Shown piece after piece: positions 1-7,500 of a stretch of 29,317 bases of DNA. The position numbers were made by a program, and so were the translations under genes. The notes under the pieces were generated by a model. That model was not told the DNA's origin. It saw nothing but the letters and a program-made list of their open reading frames with translations, and searched no databases. Source of the stretch: Clostridiales bacterium (lineage in GTDB: Bacteria; Bacillota; Clostridia; Oscillospirales; Oscillospiraceae); the NCBI GenBank assembly GCA_021205375.1, contig JAJPXR010000198.1, positions 1-29,317 of the forward strand, read 5' to 3'. Within the stretch, counting starts at the first letter, position 1. Every line of letters starts with the position of its first letter.

Positions 1-35
1 ACTCACTAAAATCTCAACCAAATTGTAAACACTAT

Positions 36-98
36 CCCCTCTTGCCTCCCCTGAAAGGGGAGGAGGGCCGCCGCCTTTAGGCGGTGGCGGAGGGGTTT
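36..98 (+). repeat. Family A intergenic repeat, copy 1
   Basis: Copy of the family found eight more times in the window. The outer arm CCCCTC (36-41) pairs with GAGGGG (90-95). Inside lie two hairpins: CTCCCCT/AGGGGAG with a GAA loop (46-62), and GCCGCCGCC/GGCGGTGGC with a TTTA loop (67-88). Together they predict a three-way junction. It lies just downstream of the minus-strand lipoprotein gene. No coding potential is visible in 1-140. Confidence 0.85.
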
Positions 99-140
99 TC
101 TGCTAAAATCTGCGTAAATGTGATTTGATTACCTCACCCG

Positions 141-533
141 TCACGCAGCGGAGGACTGCTCCGAAGGCCGGGCCACCCGCTTCTGGGGCGCGCTGGTCAC
201 GTCGTCCACCGCGTCGGTGGCGTCGTCTACCGCGTCTGCCGCGCCGTTGGCGATGTCATCCACTACGTCGCCTGCGTCGTCTACCGCGCCCCGCACGTCA
301 TCGGCCACAGAGTTGCTGTCCGTTTCGGTTCTGTTGGTGGTGGTGTCAGTGGTTGTCGTGGTGTCACCGTCGTCGCCGTTCTGGTTGGTGACGCCGTTCT
401 CGTCGGCGGTATAGGTCTCGTCGCCGGTGATGGACGTGTCGGCGGTGTCGCCGGTATTGTTCCGGCTGGTGCATCCGGCCAGGGCGAACGCCAGCACCAG
501 CGCCGCCGCCAGGGTCAATAGGGTCCTTTTCAT
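141..533 (-). CDS. Asp/Thr-rich secreted lipoprotein of unknown function
   Basis: 130-aa protein with a lipoprotein signal peptide: positive start MKRT, a hydrophobic stretch over residues 5-19, and a lipobox Leu18-Ala19-Gly20-Cys21. Lipid attachment at Cys21 and anchoring to the outer face of the membrane are therefore expected. The mature part is low-complexity and strongly acidic: Thr/Asp/Asn-rich to about residue 65, then repeating units of the form DDAxDAVDD, and a short basic/Ser tail. I recognise no enzymatic domain. The start at 533 is chosen because an AGGAGG site lies 7 nt upstream and the signal peptide begins there; the longer reading frame upstream adds a non-signal extension. 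It is divergent from the PerR-like gene and probably monocistronic. A surface spacer or envelope-stress lipoprotein is possible but not shown. Confidence 0.8.
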   Translation of the reverse strand: MKRTLLTLAAALVLAFALAGCTSRNNTGDTADTSITGDETYTADENGVTNQNGDDGDTTTTTDTTTNRTETDSNSVADDVRGAVDDAGDVVDDIANGAADAVDDATDAVDDVTSAPQKRVARPSEQSSAA

Positions 534-629
534 GAAAATTCCTCCTGTTTTATGGGTTGGAACGGGGCAAACGCAGTCAGAATCGGTCTGCCGTTCGTTC
601 GACAGATTCAGTATGGTTCGCCGGGACGG

Positions 630-658
630 AAAATACCCGGCCAATTTTTTGCAGTCAA
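630..658 (-). promoter_or_regulatory. Probable sigma-A promoter of the lipoprotein gene
   Basis: On the minus strand, -35 TTGACT (658-653) and -10 TATTTT (635-630) are separated by exactly 17 nt, leaving a leader of about 90 nt before the start codon at 533. The -10 matches the consensus moderately. Confidence 0.5.
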
Positions 659-721
659 AAAAGGAAAAACCCGCTTGCCAAATTGTATGGCATTGCTCCA
701 GAAAAAGGCAAAGAATTTGTA

Positions 722-750
722 TTGCAAATCGTCGCCTTCTGTGGTATCAT
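722..750 (+). promoter_or_regulatory. Probable sigma-A promoter of the PerR-like gene
   Basis: TTGCAA (722-727), a 17-nt spacer, then TATCAT (745-750). Transcription would start near 757, inside the dyad operator at 755-773, so a bound repressor would block initiation. Confidence 0.6.
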
Positions 751-754
751 TATT

Positions 755-773
755 AATAATGAATCTCATTATT
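755..773 (+). promoter_or_regulatory. Fur/Per-box-like operator over the promoter start site
   Basis: AATAATGA-ATC-TCATTATT is a perfect 8-3-8 inverted repeat. It agrees with the classical 19-bp Fur box (GATAATGATAATCATTATC) at 14 of 19 positions: the two inner heptads ATAATGA and TCATTAT are identical. It overlaps the predicted transcription start of the downstream PerR/Fur-family gene, suggesting autorepression. Confidence 0.65.
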
Positions 774-820
774 TAAACTTGCGGGGAACCTCTGTTTGCC
801 CCGTTCCGGGAGGTGAAGGT

Positions 821-1219
821 ATGCAAAGGCGATATTCCAGGCAACGGGAGCTGATTTTGAACTGCGTCCGCGGCACCACGGAGCATCCCACGGCGGAGAT
901 GGTCTACCAGTGGCTCAAGCCGGTCAGTCCCAACCTGAGTCGGGGGACGGTCTACCGGAACCTGAATCTGCTGGCGGAGGAGGGGCTGCTGGAACGAATG
1001 CCCTTCCCGGTGGAGCGGTACGATGCCCGCACCGAGCCTCACGCCCATTTCCGCTGTCAACGGTGCGGCCAGGTCTGCGACCTGGATTTCCCCTATCAGT
1101 CAGAGCTGGACCAGGCCGCCTCTCAGCAGTGCGGCGGGTCGGTGGACCGGCACAGCCTGCTCTTTTACGGGGTCTGCGCCGCCTGCGCCGACAGTGGGCC
1201 GGAGGAAGCCGCGCAATAA
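821..1219 (+). CDS. perR: PerR-like peroxide/metal-responsive repressor of the Fur family
   Basis: 132-aa Fur-family protein. The winged-helix DNA-binding part covers residues 1-65 and includes the recognition-helix signature SRGTVYRNL (40-48). The dimerisation and metal-binding part covers 66-125. Two CxxC pairs (Cys79/82 and Cys119/122) match the structural zinc site. His22, Asp68, His74, His76 and Asp87 or Asp89 align with the regulatory metal ligands of Bacillus PerR, including the oxidation-sensitive histidines, so PerR is preferred over Fur or Zur. Such proteins repress oxidative-stress and metal genes until peroxide oxidises the ligands. The start at 821 follows a GGAGGTGAAG site; the reading frame extends farther upstream but through the promoter and operator. 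Autoregulation is likely. The TSCPD gene follows in the same direction. Confidence 0.85.
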   Translation: MQRRYSRQRELILNCVRGTTEHPTAEMVYQWLKPVSPNLSRGTVYRNLNLLAEEGLLERMPFPVERYDARTEPHAHFRCQRCGQVCDLDFPYQSELDQAASQQCGGSVDRHSLLFYGVCAACADSGPEEAAQ

Positions 1220-1229
1220 ACAAAACCCT

Positions 1230-1252
1230 GCGGCCCGGTGAGGACGGGCCGC
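1230..1252 (+). other. Intercistronic stem-loop
   Basis: GCGGCCCG/CGGGCCGC, an 8-bp perfect stem with a 7-nt loop, lies between the PerR-like and TSCPD genes. It lacks a following T-run, so it is more likely an RNA-processing or partial attenuation element than a full terminator. Confidence 0.5.
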
Positions 1253-1275
1253 CACAGAGAAAGGAAGATTTACCT

Positions 1276-1521
1276 ATGAAAACCATTCACTATACGCCAG
1301 TGGGCACCTGCTCCCGGTCCATGGAGATCGACGTGGAGGACGGCATCGTCAAGGGCCTGCGTGTGGTCGGCGGCTGCAACGGCAACCTGAAAGGCATTTC
1401 CGCCCTGGTGGTGGGCATGAAGGTAGAGGACGTGATCGACCGGCTGGACGGCATCAAGTGCGGCTTCAAGCAGACCTCCTGCCCGGACCAGATCGCCCAG
1501 GCGCTGAAGCAGGCTCTTTGA
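1276..1521 (+). CDS. Small TSCPD-domain protein
   Basis: 81-aa protein. The family-defining motif Thr-Ser-Cys-Pro-Asp is at residues 68-72, and two Gly/Cys-containing turns (GGCNGN near 32-37 and KCGFKQ near 61-66) match the short stand-alone TSCPD family. The same domain occurs at the C-terminus of class II ribonucleotide reductases, where it is thought to bind metal or nucleic acid. The function of the stand-alone form is not established. The length is complete for the family. The start at 1276 follows an AAGGAAG site. It probably shares a transcript with the PerR-like gene 56 nt upstream, with a stem-loop between them. Confidence 0.85.
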   Translation: MKTIHYTPVGTCSRSMEIDVEDGIVKGLRVVGGCNGNLKGISALVVGMKVEDVIDRLDGIKCGFKQTSCPDQIAQALKQAL

Positions 1522-1578
1522 GAGCTGTTAGCCATTAGCTTTTAGCTGTTAGCTGGGTGGCACTGAACAAATGGCTAA
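1522..1578 (+). repeat. Family B repeat (TTAGCTGTTAGC type)
   Basis: Tandem GTTAGC/ATTAGC/TTTAGC units begin 1 nt after the TGA stop of the TSCPD gene. An inverted partial copy (GGCTAATGATTAG) follows at 1573-1585. Related copies lie after recR and smc. Confidence 0.7.
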
Positions 1579-1659
1579 TGATTAGTAGCCAGAAAAGGGT
1601 GTTTTGACCAAAAACTTTACATCTGTCGAACAAAACTGGCATCAGATGACAAGCACTAT

Positions 1660-1760
1660 CCCTTCTTGCCTCTGCCGTCAAGCGGCACTTCCGGGGCTTT
1701 GCCCCTCCCTGCCCTGAAAGGGGAGGAGGGCCGCCGCCTTTGGCGGTGGCGGAGGGGTTT
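1660..1760 (+). repeat. Family A repeat, copy 2 (long form)
   Basis: Long variant with an additional GCCGTCAAGCGGC hairpin and a GGGGCTTTGCCCC hairpin ahead of the usual GAAA-loop hairpin and GCCGCCGCC/GGCGGTGGC arm; ends GGAGGGGTTT. Confidence 0.85.
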
Positions 1761-1813
1761 CTGGCTACCACGCGGAGCCAAAAGACTAACCACAAAGCCA
1801 AACACCGGCAACG

Positions 1814-1848
1814 AGCGCCGCAGGACATGGGTCTGCGGCGCTTTTTTT
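1814..1848 (+). terminator. Strong intrinsic terminator
   Basis: AGCGCCGCAG (1814-1823) pairs perfectly with CTGCGGCGCT (1833-1842), followed by a run of seven T. It lies about 290 nt past the nearest upstream stop codon, so it ends either the perR operon or an unrecognised short transcript. The rest of 1522-2026 holds repeats and AT-rich sequence without convincing genes. Confidence 0.85.
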
Positions 1849-2026
1849 GCACAATACAGCGATTCGGGCAAAACTTCCCCTTTTTCGACGCTCAAAAAAA
1901 TACCTTCCCGGCGTGAATTTTCAATTGTTCGCAAACAGAACACAAAATGAGCTTTAAACGCTCGTTTAACAATTCCTTTTATGTCCGTTGTGCGAGACTT
2001 TCTTTTAATAACTTTATTATTTGCCA

Positions 2027-2055
2027 TTGACGAAACCCAAAAGAGGGCGTATAAT
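2027..2055 (+). promoter_or_regulatory. Strong sigma-A promoter for ptsI
   Basis: TTGACG (2027-2032), a 17-nt spacer and a consensus TATAAT (2050-2055). The predicted start is near 2062, leaving a leader of about 230 nt before ptsI. Confidence 0.8.
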
Positions 2056-2061
2056 ATATCA

Positions 2062-2293
2062 GGCTGAAATTTATAAAACTCCGGCAAAATAACCGGGATG
2101 GGTTTGTGGATTTCTGCTACAGGGCCGGGCAGATGGCGAAACAGATTTGACATCCAGGCTGTCAAAAGGATGTCAGATGTATTTTTTTATTTGCCCGGCA
2201 AATAAAAGAGCATTGGAGAGGGCGACCTCTCCCGCAAAAACGCTTATCGGATATGAGCGTTTTTGTACAAATTTTTTCAGGGGTGAAAGAACT
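2062..2293 (+). promoter_or_regulatory. Structured 5' leader of ptsI with alternative hairpins
   Basis: Four consecutive dyads are visible. (1) TGACATCC 2148-2155 with GGATGTCA 2168-2175, extendable to 2145-2178, in competition with TTTGACA 2146-2152 pairing with TGTCAAA 2160-2166. (2) A perfect 11-1-11 palindrome at 2185-2207 centred on TTTGCCCGGCAAA. (3) GGAGAGG/CCTCTCC at 2215-2232 closed by a GCGA (GNRA) tetraloop. (4) CAAAAACGCT/AGCGTTTTTG at 2235-2265, terminator-like, followed by a second T-run just before the ribosome binding site. Mutually exclusive pairings suggest a regulatory RNA, but I match it to no known riboswitch class. Confidence 0.5.
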
Positions 2294-3949
2294 ATGATCA
2301 TGATCCAAGGCAAAGGCGTCTCCAAGGGCGTCGAGAAGGGCCCGCTGTATTTCTTCCAGCGCCCGGATACCACCATCGTTAAAACCACCGTCACCGACGT
2401 AGAAGCAGAAAAGGCGCGTCTGGCCGCCGCCCAGGCCGCATCTATGGAGCAGTTGGAAGTCCTGGCCGAGAAGTGCCGGGAAGAGGCCGGCGACGAGGCC
2501 GCCGTGCTGTTTGAGACCCACGCCATGTTCGTGGAGGATGAGGACTTTGTGGAGTGCATGACCTCCGTCATGGAGGAGGAATCCTGCAACGCCGAGTACG
2601 CCGTGGAGCAGGCCGGTGAGCAGTTCGCCGCCATGTTCGCCGCCATGGACGACGCCTATATGCAGGCCCGCGCCGCCGACATCAAGGACGTGGCCCGCCG
2701 CATCCTGGACAACCTGATGGGCGTCGTGGCCGGCGGCATCGACTCCGATGTCCCCGTCATCCTGGCCGCCGACGACCTGGCCCCCTCCGAGACCTTGCAG
2801 TTGGACAAGTCCAAGATCCTGGCCTTCGTCACCCAGGGCGGCTCCGGTAACTCCCACACCGCCATCCTGGCCCGCACCATGGGCATCCCCGCCGTCTGCG
2901 GCGCGGGCGACGCCCTCAAGCAGGATTACAATGGCCGCACCGCCTACATCGACGGCGAGACCGGCGAGCTGTTCCTGGACCCCGATGAGATCACCCTGAC
3001 CGGCCTGAAGGAAAAGCGCGAGAAGCAGATCGAGATGAAGAAGCTGCTGGAGACCATGAAGGGCAAAGAGGACGTGACCCTGGACGGCAAGAAGATGATG
3101 CTCTACTGCAACATCGGCTCCCCCGAGGACGTTGCCGCCGTGCAGAACAACGACGGCCAGGGCATCGGCCTGTTCCGCTCCGAGTTCCTGTATCTGGCTG
3201 CCTCCGACTATCCCACCGAGGACGAGCAGTTCGAGGCTTACAAGCAGGTTGCCGCCGCCATGAACGGCAAGCGCGTCGTCATCCGCACCCTGGACATCGG
3301 CGCCGACAAGCAGGTGGACTACTTCGACATGAAGAAGGAAGAGAACCCCGCCATGGGCGTCCGCGCCATCCGTATCTGCCTGAACCGTCCCGACGTGTTC
3401 CGCACCCAGTTGCGTGCCCTCTATCGTGCCTCCGCCTACGGCAAGGTCGCCATCATGTTCCCCATGATCACCTCTGTCTGGGAGGTCAAGGAGTGCAAGC
3501 GGGCCTGCGCCAAGGTCATGGCCGAGCTGGACGAAGAGGGCATCCCCTATAACAAGGACACCGAGCTGGGCATCATGATCGAGACCCCCGCCTCCGTCTT
3601 TGTGGCCGATGCTCTGGCCAAGGAAGTGGACTTCTTCTCCGTGGGCACCAACGACCTGACCCAGTACACCCTGGCCTGTGACCGTCAGGCCAACGACCTG
3701 GGCAAGTTCTTCGATCCTCACCATCCCGCCGTCCTCCGCGCTCTGAAGATGGCCACCGACGCCGCTCACAAGGCCGGCATCTGGATCGGCATCTGCGGTG
3801 AGCTGGGCGCCGACATCTCCCTGCTGCCCACCTTCCTGGCCATCGGCATCGACGAGCTGTCCGTCTCCCCCACCTCCGTGCTGCCTCTGCGCGCCGAGAT
3901 CCGCAAGTCCATCGCCAAGACCTGCACCCTGGAAAAGCTGGAGTGCTGA
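2294..3949 (+). CDS. ptsI: Phosphoenolpyruvate-protein phosphotransferase (PTS enzyme I)
   Basis: 551-aa cytoplasmic enzyme that takes phosphate from PEP and passes it to HPr, the first step of the sugar phosphotransferase system. Order of parts: an N-terminal HPr-binding and swivelling phosphohistidine domain (about 1-225) with the active histidine His188 in GGSGNSHTAILAR; a linker; and a PEP-binding TIM barrel (about 250-540). The barrel holds GLFRSEFLY, the MGVRAIR arginines, the EI signature GTNDLTQYTLACDRQ, and the catalytic Cys501 in GICGELG. The length is slightly short of the usual 570 but all key residues are present. ATG 2294 is preferred over ATG 2300 because an AGGGGTGA site precedes it at 8 nt. 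No ptsH or permease gene lies nearby. It is transcribed alone between its own promoter and a strong hairpin downstream. Confidence 0.96.
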   Translation: MIMIQGKGVSKGVEKGPLYFFQRPDTTIVKTTVTDVEAEKARLAAAQAASMEQLEVLAEKCREEAGDEAAVLFETHAMFVEDEDFVECMTSVMEEESCNAEYAVEQAGEQFAAMFAAMDDAYMQARAADIKDVARRILDNLMGVVAGGIDSDVPVILAADDLAPSETLQLDKSKILAFVTQGGSGNSHTAILARTMGIPAVCGAGDALKQDYNGRTAYIDGETGELFLDPDEITLTGLKEKREKQIEMKKLLETMKGKEDVTLDGKKMMLYCNIGSPEDVAAVQNNDGQGIGLFRSEFLYLAASDYPTEDEQFEAYKQVAAAMNGKRVVIRTLDIGADKQVDYFDMKKEENPAMGVRAIRICLNRPDVFRTQLRALYRASAYGKVAIMFPMITSVWEVKECKRACAKVMAELDEEGIPYNKDTELGIMIETPASVFVADALAKEVDFFSVGTNDLTQYTLACDRQANDLGKFFDPHHPAVLRALKMATDAAHKAGIWIGICGELGADISLLPTFLAIGIDELSVSPTSVLPLRAEIRKSIAKTCTLEKLEC

Positions 3950-3973
3950 GATAACACAATGTAAAACGAGCCA

Positions 3974-4005
3974 AGAGGCCGACCCGCGCAAACGGGTCGG
4001 CCTCT
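3974..4005 (+). terminator. Strong hairpin terminator after ptsI
   Basis: AGAGGCCGACCCG (3974-3986) pairs perfectly with CGGGTCGGCCTCT (3993-4005) over 13 bp with a 6-nt loop. No T-run follows directly; the downstream sequence is CT-rich. Confidence 0.7.
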
Positions 4006-4067
4006 CCCTCATCCCCTCAAAAACGAATTTTTGTGAGAATCTCCCGGTTTTTCGACAGGTTCACAGA

Positions 4068-4096
4068 TTGCATATGGGCGGGGGATGTGCTATAAT
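4068..4096 (+). promoter_or_regulatory. Sigma-A promoter of the surface-glycosylation locus
   Basis: TTGCAT (4068-4073), a 17-nt spacer and a consensus TATAAT (4091-4096) with an extended TG one base before the -10 (TGCTATAAT). It is the only strong promoter I see before the genes running to 14756. Confidence 0.8.
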
Positions 4097-4163
4097 CGTG
4101 CTGATTAAACCCCGATTGGAAACAGTCGCTTTCCCCGATGGGGTGGCAAACTGGAGGAACAAC

Positions 4164-4553
4164 ATGAAAAAAGTCATCACCTACGGCACCTACGACCTGC
4201 TTCATTACGGCCACATCAATCTGCTGCGCCGGGCGAAGGAGCAGGGAGATTACCTGATCGTGGCCCTGTCTACCGACGAGTTCAACTGGAACGAAAAGCA
4301 GAAGAAGTGCTACTTCACCTACGAGCAGCGCAAGCAATTGCTGGAGTCCATCCGCTATGTGGACCTGGTCATCCCGGAGACCTGCTGGGACCAGAAGATC
4401 TCCGATGTGAAGGAGTTCCGGGTGGACACCTTCGTCATGGGCGACGACTGGGAGGGCAAGTTCGATTTCCTGAAGGACTACTGTGAGGTGGTTTACCTCC
4501 CCCGCACGCCGGAGATCTCCACCACCCAGATCAAATCCGATCTGGGCCGCTGA
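4164..4553 (+). CDS. tagD: Glycerol-3-phosphate cytidylyltransferase
   Basis: 129 aa, the same length as Bacillus subtilis TagD and similar to it throughout. The enzyme joins CTP and sn-glycerol 3-phosphate into CDP-glycerol, the precursor of poly(glycerol-phosphate) wall polymers. Nucleotidyltransferase motifs: GTYDLLHYGH (8-17) containing the HxGH site, the VMGDDWEGKFDF block, and RTPEISTT near the end (RTEGISTT in Bacillus; the Glu-Gly to Pro-Glu change is conservative in position only). The start follows GGAGG at 4154-4158. It is the first gene behind the 4068-4096 promoter and leads the glycosylation locus, implying that CDP-glycerol feeds either a teichoic-like polymer or a glycerol-phosphate decoration. 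No CDP-glycerol polymerase is in the window. Confidence 0.93.
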   Translation: MKKVITYGTYDLLHYGHINLLRRAKEQGDYLIVALSTDEFNWNEKQKKCYFTYEQRKQLLESIRYVDLVIPETCWDQKISDVKEFRVDTFVMGDDWEGKFDFLKDYCEVVYLPRTPEISTTQIKSDLGR

Positions 4554-4585
4554 CCGGGCCGACACGAGAAGAGGAAATAGGAACT

Positions 4586-7500
4586 GTGTACTCAAAAACC
4601 ATCCAAAAGCGGGAATACCATCTGGGGCTGCTGATGCTGCTGGGCATCGCCTGCGTTCAGTGCCTGCCCACGGGGACCAACACGCGCTCGGTGCAGGCCC
4701 TGTGGAACTTTGTCCAAATCGCGGGGTATCCCGCCCTGGTGTTTCTGTTCGGCAGCCTCTCCCGGGAGGTCATCGGCACCAGAGAACGGCTGGTGCGGTT
4801 CAGCATGGCCTTCACGGAGCTGTACCTGGTGCAAAAGCTGCTGTTGTTCTGGGTGCAGTCGTCCCTGGGGGAAACACCCAGCTTTGCCCTGTTCAACACG
4901 ACCGGGGCCTCGTGGCTGTATCTGGTGTTCGCGGAATACCTGCTCTTGATGCTGTGGCTGGAACAGAAAAAGTGGGATCGGCGGCTGCTCTTTGTCCTCG
5001 CCCTGGCGGTGGGGTGCCTTTCCGGTCTGCTGGGCTGGATCGGAGATAAATTCTGCCTGGCCCGGGCGCTGGTCTTTTTGCCCCTGTTCCTGTTGGGGCG
5101 GTGGACCGACGCGGAGCAGCGAGGCAAGCTGCTGGATAAACTCGGCACGAAGCTGCTCTCTCTGGCGGGGCTGGCCGCTGTGCTGGCCGTCTGCTGGTGG
5201 AAATCGGACTTTATCTATCGCCTGGCTCCCTTCTTCAAGGGCAATAAGAGCTATGCCAGCCTCTCCAGCGGTCTCATCGGCCATTACGGGCCGCTGGTCC
5301 GGCTGGGCTGGTACGTGCTGGTGCTGTGCCTGATTTTGGGCCTGCTGGCCCTGATGCCCAACCGCCGGCTGCCGGTGATCACCGACCTGGGCGGGGTCTG
5401 GCCGGAGGCGTACCTCTGGCAGCGGCCCATCACCATCCTGTTCAGCACTGTACTGGTGGATCTGTTCTCCGCCCGGCTGGGCAAGCTGGGCTACCTGGCG
5501 GGGCTGGGGCTGGCGCTCATTTTTGTCGTCATTTCCTGCCTGCCCTGGGCGGTGCGCCCGGTGAAGTGGGTGCTGCGCAACGGGAACTTCTGGAATCCAC
5601 CGGACCCACCTGCACGGACACTGCACCCTGGCCGCCGTCCGAGCTTTTACCAGCGGCACACCCTGGGGGTCCGCTGTGTGCTCATCTTTACGGCGGCGTT
5701 CGTGGTGCTGGCCACGGCGGTGGTGCTGCCCTTCTATACCAACGGAAAATCCATGGTCTGGACGGCGGACGGCCTCCAGCAGCAGTACGCTTCCATGGCG
5801 TTCCTGCGGAACTACGCCCTCTCCGTGGCAGAGGAGTTCCAGACCACCGGAGTGCTGCACTTATCTCAGTTCACCTTCCAGGCTGGCATGGGCATGAATG
5901 TGCTGGATGTCATCCGGCGGGACCCGTTTATGCTGCTGTGCCTCTTCACGCCGCTGGACCACATGGAGGCCCTCTACAGCATCCTGTGTCTGCTGCGCAT
6001 CTATTGCAGCGGCCTGGCGGTGATGTGGCTGCTGCTGGAGCTGGAGCGCACCAGCAAGATGGAGATCATCTGCGGCGGCATGTCCTACGCCTTCTGCGGC
6101 TACTCTCTCTACATCCTGGTGCGCCAGCCGGTGTTCCAGACCCCCTGCCTCATCTACCTGCCCCTGATGCTGGCCGGGGTCGAGCGGTTCCTTCACAAGC
6201 GCAAGGGCGGCCTGTTTTTGGTGACGGTGTGCCTGAACTTCATCAGCGGCTACTACCTGGCCTATATGAACACGCTGATGATGGCGCTGTATCTGCTGGT
6301 GCGGCTGATCTTCCTCCACGGCACCGACGTAAAACGTATCATCAGCGAAATTTTCAAGCTGATCGGCGTATACTTCTGGGGCGTGGCCCTGTCCGGCGCG
6401 GTTTTGCTGCCTACCGTCTACTCCTTCCTGACCAGCAGCCGCTCCGGGGAGCAGAACGGCCTGAACTCGCTGTTTGCCTATGGCTGGAACTATTACGAGA
6501 CGCTGTTTGACGACCTGACCAGGGCGGTCCCCAATGGGCAAAACTGGGCCATCCTCGGCTTTGCCGGGCTGACGCTGCTGGCCATCGTGCTGCTGTTTTT
6601 CCAGAAGGAAAAGCGCTTCCGGCCTCTGAAAACCGGGGTCATTATCTGCACTGTAATGATTTGTCTCCCGCTGTTCGGCAAGATCATGAACGGCTTCGGC
6701 TACGTCACCAACCGCTGGTGCTACGGCTTTGCGCTGATGGGTTCCCTGGTGCTGGCGTATATGCTGCCGGAGTTCCTGCACCTGGAGCCGCGGGAGAAGC
6801 GGGGCCTGCTGGTAGCGGGAGGGCTTTATATCGGTCTGGTCCTCTGTGACCAGGAGCCAAATACCGCCCGGTACGTGGGTCTGCTGCTGTTGGCGGGGAC
6901 GTTGCTGGCGGTGCTGACCATGGATCTCTTTGCGTCCAACGCCTACCAGAAAAAGACGGTGCTGTCGCTGACCCTGACCGTGGCCTTGGTGGTCAACACC
7001 AACGCCGCTTTCCGTGAGGGCGTGGGCAACTACACCGCAGCCTGCGTGGACGCCGGAGAGGTGCAGAGCAGCCTGGCGGACACCGAGGCGGCTGCGGCCT
7101 CCACCCTGGGGGACGACAGTTTTTACCGGGTGGAGCAGTCCGCCCGGCGCTCCAACCAGTCCATGGGCGCAGGGTACTACGGCACCACTTCGTATTTTTC
7201 CATCATCCCCTCCGGGATGACGGAGACTTATCTGGACTTCAACCTGAACACGGCGACCCAGTCCTTTGATCTGCGGGGGTTCGACGCCCGCGCCAGCCTG
7301 GAGGCTCTGAGCTGCGTCAAATATTACTGCGTGAAAGACGAGGACGACCGGGTCCCCTATGGCTTCACCCTGGCGGGAGAATCTGACGGCACCCTGATTT
7401 ATGAGAATCAATACGCCCTGTCTCTGGGGTACACCTACACCTCCTACATGACGGAGGACGAGTACAACGCCCTGAACTTCGCGGAAAAGCAGCAGGCGGT

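Noticed and set aside
36..98. Family A repeats as CRISPR or tandem array
   Set aside because: Copies are kilobases apart, without regular spacers or cas genes.
36..98. Family A repeats as ordinary rho-independent terminators
   Set aside because: The GGGGTTT end is short of a proper T-run in most copies, and some lie before genes rather than after them; termination may still occur, so they are kept as repeats.
557..820. 88-codon N-terminal extension of the PerR-like protein
   Set aside because: It would run through the promoter and operator; homologues begin at the equivalent of 821, where a good ribosome site exists.
2062..2293. ptsI leader as a known riboswitch (GEMM, fluoride, ZTP)
   Set aside because: I could not find the conserved core bases of these classes; only the hairpin pattern is supported.
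2162..4012. 616-aa open frame antisense to ptsI
   Set aside because: Low-complexity Gly/His/Val/Leu/Gln composition, no ribosome site, and exactly opposite a fully conserved ptsI; an effect of strong G/C third-position bias.
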